Part shown: positions 1-6,447 of the stretch, piece by piece | Layout: each line of letters starts with the position of its first letter | How positions within the stretch are numbered: the stretch's first letter is position 1 | From: Muribaculaceae bacterium | Lineage (GTDB): Bacteria; Bacteroidota; Bacteroidia; Bacteroidales; Muribaculaceae | Length of the DNA stretch: 14,630 bases | Reading direction: 5' to 3' | Assembly (NCBI GenBank): GCA_009775195.1 | Contig: VSPF01000068.1 | Coordinates: 1-14,630 of the forward strand | Notes under the pieces: model-generated | Seen by the model: the letters and a program-made list of their open reading frames with translations, nothing else | Told to the model about the DNA's origin: nothing | Databases searched by the model: none | Program-made: the position numbers and the translations under genes

Positions 1-48
1 TAACGGAACTTTTTCTAAAAACTAATAACTATATTTAAAAAAAATGCA

Positions 49-86
49 CAGATTCAACCGCCAAGTGCACTTGGCGGTTGAATCTG
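49..86 (-). terminator. 38-bp perfect palindrome followed by a T-run on the minus strand
   Basis: The two 19-base arms (49-67 and 68-86) are exact reverse complements with no spacer, so as RNA it would fold as a long stem with a minimal loop. On the minus strand the palindrome is followed within a few bases by eight T residues (complement of the A-run at 37-44), which is the form of an intrinsic terminator. No T-run follows on the plus strand. It may be a second terminator for read-through from the operon, or the end of a small transcript in 87-320. Confidence 0.6.
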
Positions 87-320
87 CTATTGAAAAATAG
101 TCGGTATCTATTTCCTTTTTTTTTCGGTTATTGCGACCTACATTCCAACATCCATACAAACCTACTATGTGCCTGAATATGTTACTCAAATAAGCGACAA
201 GCTCATAGAGTTCTTTGGTAAGAAGCTGTGAATCATAAAGGTATATATCAATAATTAACCTGGCGAAGCCCGCGTTGTTGGCCGAGTGGTGAATATGCTG
301 GCCAATGAAAAACAAAAAGT
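87..320. other. Undecided region between two hairpin terminators
   Basis: No gene can be assigned here with confidence. The minus strand is open from an ATG at 315 to a stop at 22 (97 codons), but its last third runs through the palindrome at 49-86 and the A/T-rich tail, which is unlike a real C-terminus. The plus strand, in the codon-aligned frame, reads without a stop from 94 to 228. It then has a TGA at 229 and a TAA at 256, and reads on after them. This could be a decayed gene fragment or chance. I recognise no family in either reading. The stretch lies downstream of the operon terminator at 321-361 and upstream of a second terminator that serves the minus strand, so a small minus-strand transcript is possible. 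Confidence 0.25.
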
Positions 321-361
321 AAGAGGCTGTGCCGTAAAAATTACTTACGGCACAGCCTCTT
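321..361 (-). terminator. Operon terminator hairpin (17-bp stem, 7-base loop)
   Basis: Bases 321-337 and 345-361 are exact reverse complements around the 7-base loop at 338-344. The hairpin lies about 50 bases beyond the stop codon of the last operon gene. On the minus strand it is followed by two T-rich runs. On the plus strand it is followed by a short TTT, so it might also stop transcription arriving from the left. The 17-bp stem and its position at the end of a six-gene operon make this the likely end of the susC operon transcript. Confidence 0.85.
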
Positions 362-409
362 TTAACCTACAACTTTTTTTACGTGCGAAATTGGACCTAC
401 TGTATAGTA

Positions 410-1291
410 CTATTTGATGATAACTATCTGAGACTTCGGCCCTTTTTTGAGAATGAAGATACCGCCGTTTTGGGGGTCGCCAACCTTGATGCCCCCCAGG
501 GTATAATATTCGGCCTCGTAACAGTCGCTCTCGCCAACCGTGCTTATTGATGTCTCGGTTTGTGGCAAGATTGAGATTGAGTTGTTCTTCACATCGACGG
601 TTACGACATAGGTATCTTTTTTAGCGATATTCCACTGCAGGTCGCCATCTTGAGCCCTTGCAATCTTGTTGTCGTCAGCGGCGTCGCGAAAATACCAGTA
701 TTCCGAATTCCATGAGCATGCGCCTTTCAGGTCAATGGCAATCTTGAATGTGCCTGCCTCGAGTGCTAAATTGCCCGAGCAAAATTCGTAGGGCTTCTCG
801 GCGTTCTGATACAGGGGTGTGCCTTTCATTACGTCCCAGCCGTTGACCGTGGCCGAGCCTACCATGAACAGCGAGCACATGGTTATTTCCGACTCCTGAT
901 ATGCCGACTTCTCGATGCGTGCCTTCATTGTCTCGGTGTTTACTGAGATATAGTAATTGCCGTCCTCGGGTACCTGTAGTTTGCCGTAACCGTTGTCGTC
1001 GGTGCCTTTGGCGAGTGCTATTTCACCGTCGGTGAGGCTTGCGCCGGGGGCAGCTCCATATTCTTCATTTCCGAAATCAGGAACCGTCATAAATTTGAAA
1101 TCCTGGTTGGCTTTCAGATAGATGGTACCCGTGTAGTCGTGGCTGTCGGCTGCCGACAGCAGGGCTGTCGCGTTGTCGGTTGCCCATCCGTAGGGCGTGG
1201 CGTCACCGATTATCCAGAGACAATCGGCCTTGCAGCATAATGCCGTCACTGACAGCAACAGGGCCAGTAGGCTTTGTTTGATGTGTAGCAT
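410..1291 (-). CDS. Secreted protein with two SusE/SusF-like modules and a C-terminal sorting-like tail
   Basis: This 293-residue protein has a signal peptide (residues 1 to about 22, hydrophobic LLALLLSV core). It has no proper lipobox: the residue before the first cysteines is wrong for lipidation, so it is probably cleaved near CKA|DC by signal peptidase I. Two SusE/SusF-type starch-binding-like modules follow, at about 25-127 (opening WIIGDATPYGW, with the DFKFMTVPDFG strand) and 138-243 (opening LFMVGSATVNGW). The last 40 residues (about 255-293) have the pattern YYTLGGIKV...GGIFILKKG...VIIK. This resembles the short C-terminal sorting domains common in Bacteroidota secreted proteins (Por secretion/type IX type A). 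It is the last operon gene, 11 bases after the GH97 gene. The likely role is binding alpha-glucan outside or at the surface of the cell. No catalytic domain is visible. The modules are well supported, while type IX export is inference. Confidence 0.8.
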   Translation of the reverse strand: MLHIKQSLLALLLSVTALCCKADCLWIIGDATPYGWATDNATALLSAADSHDYTGTIYLKANQDFKFMTVPDFGNEEYGAAPGASLTDGEIALAKGTDDNGYGKLQVPEDGNYYISVNTETMKARIEKSAYQESEITMCSLFMVGSATVNGWDVMKGTPLYQNAEKPYEFCSGNLALEAGTFKIAIDLKGACSWNSEYWYFRDAADDNKIARAQDGDLQWNIAKKDTYVVTVDVKNNSISILPQTETSISTVGESDCYEAEYYTLGGIKVGDPQNGGIFILKKGPKSQIVIIK

Positions 1292-1302
1292 GATATGTGA
1301 TT

Positions 1303-3423
1303 TTAAAACGGTTTGAGCGATATTGCATAGCCGCCACCGGGGGCAGCCTTCATTTTAAGCTTGGTCTTATGGTCTACTTTCTTTTTGACGATGGTATATG
1401 CCTGCGGGTTTGTGGCATAGTGGGCGTCTTTGGCGTCGGCATAGATTGTAGCCTCGTACTTTTTGTCGGGGTCGAGGAAATCGAGCGAAAGGGTCGACTC
1501 ATATCCGTCTTCGTTGGCGGTGCAGCCTACATACCAGTCGTTAGTGCCTTTGGCCTTGCGTGCGGCCACGATATACCGGCCCGGTTCGGCTGCTATATAC
1601 CGGCTTTCGTCCCAGTCTACTGCCACGTCTTTTATAAATTGGAATGCGTCCATGAAGCGGTTATAGACTTCGGGCACATCTGCCGCCATCTGCAAGGGGC
1701 TATACATCGTGACATAGAGGGCAAGCTGGCGTGCAAGCGTGCTGTTGACATGGCTTTGGTTGTTAGGATTGACCTTTTTCATATCCATCTCGAATATGCC
1801 GGGGGTGTAGTCCATCGGGCCGCCCTGGAGGCGTGTAAAAGGAAGCACTGTCGTGTGCGACGGCTTGTTGCCTGCAAATGATTCATACTCGGTGCCTCGG
1901 GCGCTTTCATTGCCGATGAGGTTGGGGTAGGTGCGGCAGAGGCCCGTGGGACGCACGGCTTCGTGGGCATTGACCATGATATGGTGCTTGGCTGCCTCGG
2001 TGACGGCATAGAGGTAGTGGTTGTTGAGCCACTGGCCGTAGTGGTGTTCGCCGCGAGGTATCATATTGCCAACATAGCCGCTCTTTACAGCGTTGTAACC
2101 GTATTTGTCCATAAGCTTGTATGCCTCTTCCATGTGGCGCTCGTAGTTGCGCACAGACCCCGAGGTCTCGTGGTGCATCATCAGCCTTACCCCCTTAGAA
2201 TGGGCATACTCGTTGAGCATGTCTATGTCGAAGTCGGGATACGGGGTTACGAAATCGAAAACGTAGTCTTTCGAGTGGCCGAACCAGTCTTCCCAGCCGA
2301 CATTCCAGCCTTCGACCAATACTTGGTCGAAGCCGTGCTCGGCGGCAAAGTCAATGTATTTCTTTACATTTTCGTTGTTGGCCGGGTGCTGGCCGTGGGG
2401 TTTGGTGTTGGTGTAGTCGAGCTGGTTCAATTTTACCGACGGCAGGTCGTTGGTATAAGACCATTGTTTTCCGCCGCCTATCATCTCCCACCATACACCG
2501 ATGTATTTCACCGGCTTAATCCACGATGTGTCGTCGTAGGCGCAGGGGTCGTTGAGGTTTAATATCAGGTTAGAGGCAAGCATGTCGCGGGCATCGTCGC
2601 TGACCATGATTGTGCGCCATGGCGAGTGACACGGCGACTGCATGTGGCCTTTGTTGCCCTGGGCGTCGGGGGTGAGCCACGATGTGAAAATAAAATTCTT
2701 GTCGTCGAGGTCGAGGTGCATGCACGAGTAATCTACCAATGCCGCCTCGTGGAGGTTGATATAGAGACCGTCGTCGGTTTTCATCTGTAGCGACGTCTGC
2801 ACGCCGGTGGGCGAGAACTGCGTTTGCGAGGCATTGCTGCATATTGCATCCTTCATCTTGCCGCGTATCTCGGAGAGGCGACATTCGGTGTAGTCATATT
2901 CCTGCGTGTCGTAGTCGCCGGCTATCCACCAGGCCGTGTGGTCGCCCGTCATTGCAAACTGGCTCTTTTCTTCTTTGATGATAAAATATGTCAGTACGCC
3001 GTCTTGTGGGAACTCGTAGCGGAAGCCGACACCGTCGTCATAGACGCGGAAACGGAGGTCCATCTTGCGATAATGCTCCGGTTGCTCGAGATGCAGTACC
3101 AACTCGTTGTAGTTGTTGCGGATACTGCTGTTCTCGCCCCATACGGGGTGCCATGTCTCGTCGAAGGTTGAGCTTGATGTCGAAATGAGTTTGAACCCGT
3201 CGGTCATGTCGGGTCCGTCGGCTAACTGCAATCCCAGGGTAGAGGGCTTTATTACGGCCTTGCCCTTGTAGTCAACGCTATATGTCGGTACGCCGTCGAC
3301 TACGTCGGCATTGACTGTTATGACTTCCGACGGCGAACTGATTGCTACGGCTTTCGCATATAAAGGCGTGAGGCATACGTTTGCCATGACCAATATCATG
3401 GTAGAAAGATTTGTAATTTTCAT
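1303..3423 (-). CDS. susB: SusB-like GH97 alpha-glucosidase, inverting type
   Basis: At 706 residues this is close to Bacteroides thetaiotaomicron SusB (738). A signal peptide (1 to about 25, ending LYAKA) and the lack of a lipobox indicate the periplasm. The N-terminal GH97 beta-sandwich runs to about 290, the (beta/alpha)8 barrel to about 600, and a C-terminal beta domain ends the protein. Glu419 (MMHHETSG), Glu488 (NAHEAVRPTG) and Glu512 (ARGTEYES) match the SusB catalytic residues Glu439, Glu508 and Glu532 (numbers from memory) with a constant offset of 20. Glu506 matches the calcium ligand Glu526. The site where retaining GH97 alpha-galactosidases carry an aspartate nucleophile reads VKSGYVG here. 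These marks point to an inverting exo-alpha-glucosidase that releases glucose from imported oligosaccharides. It starts 12 bases after the GH27-like gene ends. The family is very secure; whether it prefers alpha-1,4 or alpha-1,6 bonds cannot be read from the sequence. Confidence 0.93.
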   Translation of the reverse strand: MKITNLSTMILVMANVCLTPLYAKAVAISSPSEVITVNADVVDGVPTYSVDYKGKAVIKPSTLGLQLADGPDMTDGFKLISTSSSTFDETWHPVWGENSSIRNNYNELVLHLEQPEHYRKMDLRFRVYDDGVGFRYEFPQDGVLTYFIIKEEKSQFAMTGDHTAWWIAGDYDTQEYDYTECRLSEIRGKMKDAICSNASQTQFSPTGVQTSLQMKTDDGLYINLHEAALVDYSCMHLDLDDKNFIFTSWLTPDAQGNKGHMQSPCHSPWRTIMVSDDARDMLASNLILNLNDPCAYDDTSWIKPVKYIGVWWEMIGGGKQWSYTNDLPSVKLNQLDYTNTKPHGQHPANNENVKKYIDFAAEHGFDQVLVEGWNVGWEDWFGHSKDYVFDFVTPYPDFDIDMLNEYAHSKGVRLMMHHETSGSVRNYERHMEEAYKLMDKYGYNAVKSGYVGNMIPRGEHHYGQWLNNHYLYAVTEAAKHHIMVNAHEAVRPTGLCRTYPNLIGNESARGTEYESFAGNKPSHTTVLPFTRLQGGPMDYTPGIFEMDMKKVNPNNQSHVNSTLARQLALYVTMYSPLQMAADVPEVYNRFMDAFQFIKDVAVDWDESRYIAAEPGRYIVAARKAKGTNDWYVGCTANEDGYESTLSLDFLDPDKKYEATIYADAKDAHYATNPQAYTIVKKKVDHKTKLKMKAAPGGGYAISLKPF

Positions 3424-3435
3424 ATATTCAGATGT

Positions 3436-4848
3436 TTATTTTGATAGCCTTACTATTTTGCAACCATGGGCTGCTACAGTTGCCGAAATTGTCGTTACCG
3501 TGCCTTCGTCGGCATGACGCCACAGGTCGCGCATCTTCCACTCGCCCTCTATGCCAAGGGTGCCGAGGCTCAATGAGTATGAGCGCGGGCTGTCGTCGCG
3601 GTTGAACAGGCCTACCACGTAGTCGCCGTTCGACATCTGGCCGTACCACACCTCGTTGTCCTTGTCATTGAGCTTGTCGCTCAGTGGTTTGCCGACAAAC
3701 TTGTCGCTATTGAGCTCGAGCATCTCTGTGTTGGTATAGAATTTTACATTATCGCCTATATTTTGTGGCATTTCGGTGGGGGTGACAGGGCCTCCGGCCA
3801 TTAACTGAATTGACACTGCCGTCTCACGTTCGGTATCTGTATCAAGTTTGTTAAGGCGGATGAAGTCTCCGTCGAGTATGATTTTGTTGCGTCCTGAAAT
3901 GTGCGACCAGTATGTGAAACCATCGAACTGATTCATACAATTAGGCCAGGTTGTGTATGATTTCCCTTTGTCACATGCCGAAACATGCCACCAACCGCCA
4001 TCACCAGTATCACACACGATTCGCACCATGTTGCCATACTTTGCTTCCACCTCTGCGTCATTATACATGTGAGGCATCACGAATGAAGTGAAAATACCAT
4101 ATTTTTTAGCTGATTCGGCAATGTAGGAAAGTGCACGCGCATAACTTGCCCGGCCATATCCGTGACCTACGGTACCTATATTACGGTCTTTGCCGTCTTC
4201 ATACCACGACAGGAAGTCAATGCGTATGTATTCGACGCCGAGTTCGTGATAATGGCGGAAGAATCCGTCAATATATTCTTTGCAGCCCGGATTTTCTGCC
4301 ACGGCCCAGTTGAACCACATATTTGAAGTCGTCGGATTCATAATCTCTGTGTTTCCATTGTAATAGAGACCGCCAAAAGTATAATCAGTGCCTTCAATTT
4401 TTGTATTATTCGGCCCGTGTATCCACAGGGGGTTATCATACACACCCAGTTTTAGACCTTTAGCCTTGCACTTGGCTACGAGGTCTTTCAACGACATCGA
4501 GCCATAGTGGGTCATATAGCCGGAGGCATCGTTGGCAAGCATCGGGATAAAACCGTCGGTGCAAACCATGTCATAGCCGTAAGGGGCAAGCTCGGTGGAA
4601 ACGTAATCTATGATTTCATCCCATTGCGCTGCCGTGAGGTCCATATCGCTGTTTGCTACACCCGCGCGTTCCTGTTCGATGCAGTACTCATACACGCTCC
4701 AGTATAGGGGAGCCTTATAGGTGTGGATTTCGCCGACTTCGGGCAGCTCGGGCAGTTCGTATTTGGGTGGGTAGCGCATCTCTATTTCGTCGGAACAGCT
4801 TGCGAGTGTCAATACTGTCAGGGCTGATGCGATTATATTCATTTTCAT
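3436..4848 (-). CDS. GH27-like (clan GH-D) glycosidase lipoprotein
   Basis: The 470-residue protein begins with a lipoprotein signal (LASC, Cys18). The next residues are SDEIE, an acidic stretch like the Bacteroidota lipoprotein export signal, so surface display is likely. The barrel spans about 45-365. The strand VEYIRIDFLSWYEDG puts the likely nucleophile at Asp211, and MVRIVCDTGDGGWW (about 274-287) holds candidate acid/base residues Asp280 and Asp283, in the place of the RISDD region of GH27. The C-terminal beta-sandwich (about 380-470) has GH27-like elements: VVGLFNRDD, WKMRDLWRH and AAHGCKIVRL. GH27 includes alpha-galactosidases, alpha-N-acetylgalactosaminidases and an isomalto-dextranase. 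With SusCD, GH97, GH31 and a SusR-like regulator, an isomalto-dextranase-like role on alpha-glucan is the more likely choice, but alpha-galactosidase cannot be excluded. The central part of the gene is poorer in GC than its neighbours. Confidence 0.8.
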   Translation of the reverse strand: MKMNIIASALTVLTLASCSDEIEMRYPPKYELPELPEVGEIHTYKAPLYWSVYEYCIEQERAGVANSDMDLTAAQWDEIIDYVSTELAPYGYDMVCTDGFIPMLANDASGYMTHYGSMSLKDLVAKCKAKGLKLGVYDNPLWIHGPNNTKIEGTDYTFGGLYYNGNTEIMNPTTSNMWFNWAVAENPGCKEYIDGFFRHYHELGVEYIRIDFLSWYEDGKDRNIGTVGHGYGRASYARALSYIAESAKKYGIFTSFVMPHMYNDAEVEAKYGNMVRIVCDTGDGGWWHVSACDKGKSYTTWPNCMNQFDGFTYWSHISGRNKIILDGDFIRLNKLDTDTERETAVSIQLMAGGPVTPTEMPQNIGDNVKFYTNTEMLELNSDKFVGKPLSDKLNDKDNEVWYGQMSNGDYVVGLFNRDDSPRSYSLSLGTLGIEGEWKMRDLWRHADEGTVTTISATVAAHGCKIVRLSK

Positions 4849-4874
4849 GTCTTGTTCGGTATGATTAGTTTATT

Positions 4875-4907
4875 TAAGTTTCGCAAGTCATTGGCTTGCG
4901 AAACTTA
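4875..4907 (-). promoter_or_regulatory. Intra-operon hairpin between the SusE/F-like and GH27-like genes
   Basis: A perfect 13-bp stem (4875-4887 with 4895-4907) and a 7-base loop lie in the 61-base gap, only 2 bases beyond the SusE/F-like stop codon. On the minus strand it is followed by an A-rich sequence, not a T-run, so it is not a standard intrinsic terminator. Likely roles are protecting the 3' end of the upstream susC-susD-susE part of the message, or partial attenuation, so that binding and import proteins are made in greater amounts than the enzymes. The role is inference; the structure is plain in the sequence. Confidence 0.7.
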
Positions 4908-4909
4908 TG

Positions 4910-6424
4910 TTAGTCTATGTATGTGACGGTTATGGTCATGGCTTTTGTGTCGAGGGTTACTTCGTAAGTCCCCTCGTCCACGACATTCCATTTATAGTCG
5001 GGGTCGCCGGCGCGGTATATCATGTCTGTGGCCGAGACGCCCGACTTCGATACCGTGCAGTTTTCGGCCGACGGGCGATAGAATGGCGCAACGAAGTCTT
5101 TCTCGAAGCAGCATTTGAACTCGCCTTGTTTCAATGTGCCCGTCCAGGTGTAGACGCCTTCCTTGTCGCTGACTGCGGCCAGCTCCGTGGCGTCGTCGAG
5201 GCGCCAGCCTCCGGCGGTAGCACTGCCAATCATATAGAGGGGTTTGGCCTTTTCGTCACTGCCGAGATAAACGGCTTCGAATGTCATTGCCTCGGTGTCG
5301 AGTGTCAGGCGGTAGTTGCCGGCTTCGGTAACTTCCCACTGGTCGTCTGGGCCGGTGGTGTAGACCATGGCGTTTGCGCTCGCTCCCGACTTCGAGACTG
5401 TGACGCCCGACGAGGCCGGACGGTAGAACGGCGCGTCGAAATTCTTTTCGCGTGCTGCCTTGAATGTTCCACGGGCAAGTTCGCCTTCCCATACGAAGAG
5501 GTTGTCGTTATCGGCGTCTGCAACAATCTCGGTGGCTGCATCCCAGCTCCAACCGCCGTGGGTGGCCTCGCCAATCATATAGAGCTTCGATGCCGGTTTG
5601 AAGTCCCCGGTATATTCTACGGCGATAGTCCAGTCTTTGAGGTTGAATGTCAGACGGTAGATGCCGGGAGTCTCGACCTTCCATTTGTTGTCGGGGCCGG
5701 TGGTGAATACAAATGAGTTGTCTTCTATGCCGTTCTCATTAATCTTGACATCGGCAGTGGCCGGGCGGATGAACGATGCGCCCCAGTCGCCGGTAGTGAG
5801 ACAGGCTTTCAACTCACCGGCATACAGCTTGCCTTCATATACGAATTCGTATTGCGATTTCTTCTCTACCGGGGTAGGATTGTCGATGTTCCATTCGTTG
5901 AGGGGCGAGGCGTCGCCGACGAGGTAGAGGGTCTCGGTTTCGATAGGCTCTATTTCGGGGGCATCCGGCTCTCGGAGATACGATGTGCTCATAGTCCACT
6001 CCCTGAGGTTGAATGTGAGGTGATAGACGCCGGCGTCGGTTACTCGCCATTTGTTGTCTGGGTCGCCGGCGTGCATTGCAAACTCTGCGTCGGTTATTGC
6101 CGATTTGCCGATTTCGTCGCCGTTGTTCACCGGGCGGATAAAGGGCGCGTCCCAACTGCCGGGGGTGAGGCACAGCTTCATCTCGCCGGCATTGAGGTTG
6201 CCTTCCCACTCGAATACCAGCGGGTCGCCCTCGCTCGCCTCGAAGGGCGTGGGTGCGTCGATGCTCCAGCCGTTCGGTGTGGCATCGCCTACCATATACA
6301 GGGTGGTGGTCTTGATTGGCAGGTTGCCGTCGATGATGATGAGGTCTTTTTCACCCTCGCAACCCGAAACAGCCGCCGTCATGGCCAGTCCGGTCAGGGT
6401 GTATATGATTGATTTTAATTTCAT
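4910..6424 (-). CDS. SusE/SusF-like surface glycan-binding lipoprotein with four modules
   Basis: The 504-residue protein has a lipoprotein signal (AVSGC, Cys22). Four tandem modules of about 110 residues follow, at about 41-150, 165-271, 280-387 and 396-504. Each opens with LYMVGDAT..GW or a close variant, has a central F.RP motif (FIRP or FYRP) and a GPD.KW or GDPD.KW turn, and ends with a ..L...WT or LDT.AMT strand. The third and fourth share SKSG.SA and FYRP and look most alike, suggesting a recent duplication. There is only a short linker between Cys22 and the first module, with no room for the N-terminal immunoglobulin-like domain of SusE and SusF. It lies third in the operon, 23 bases after susD, as expected of a surface glycan-binding protein. 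It probably holds polymer at the surface for the GH27-like enzyme and SusCD. Module family and lipidation are secure; the ligand is inferred. Confidence 0.88.
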   Translation of the reverse strand: MKLKSIIYTLTGLAMTAAVSGCEGEKDLIIIDGNLPIKTTTLYMVGDATPNGWSIDAPTPFEASEGDPLVFEWEGNLNAGEMKLCLTPGSWDAPFIRPVNNGDEIGKSAITDAEFAMHAGDPDNKWRVTDAGVYHLTFNLREWTMSTSYLREPDAPEIEPIETETLYLVGDASPLNEWNIDNPTPVEKKSQYEFVYEGKLYAGELKACLTTGDWGASFIRPATADVKINENGIEDNSFVFTTGPDNKWKVETPGIYRLTFNLKDWTIAVEYTGDFKPASKLYMIGEATHGGWSWDAATEIVADADNDNLFVWEGELARGTFKAAREKNFDAPFYRPASSGVTVSKSGASANAMVYTTGPDDQWEVTEAGNYRLTLDTEAMTFEAVYLGSDEKAKPLYMIGSATAGGWRLDDATELAAVSDKEGVYTWTGTLKQGEFKCCFEKDFVAPFYRPSAENCTVSKSGVSATDMIYRAGDPDYKWNVVDEGTYEVTLDTKAMTITVTYID

Positions 6425-6447
6425 CTCTTTAGTTTTTGAGGTTAGCT

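Noticed and set aside
22..315. 97-codon minus-strand frame as a firm gene
   Set aside because: Its end runs through a perfect palindrome and an A/T-rich tail, no family is recognised, and the opposite strand is equally open in part; kept only as an undecided region.
1297..2562. Two plus-strand open frames opposite the GH97 gene (1297-1881 and 1963-2562)
   Set aside because: Both overlap the GH97 catalytic barrel in antisense, and the GH97 reading is confirmed by conserved catalytic residues.
1303..3423. GH97 protein as a retaining alpha-galactosidase
   Set aside because: The catalytic base glutamates of the inverting type are present (Glu419, Glu488), and the aspartate nucleophile of the retaining type is absent.
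4907..5716. Long plus-strand open frame opposite the SusE/F-like gene
   Set aside because: It lies entirely antisense to a well-supported four-module protein, has no recognisable domain, and is explained by the GC-rich codon pattern of the real gene.
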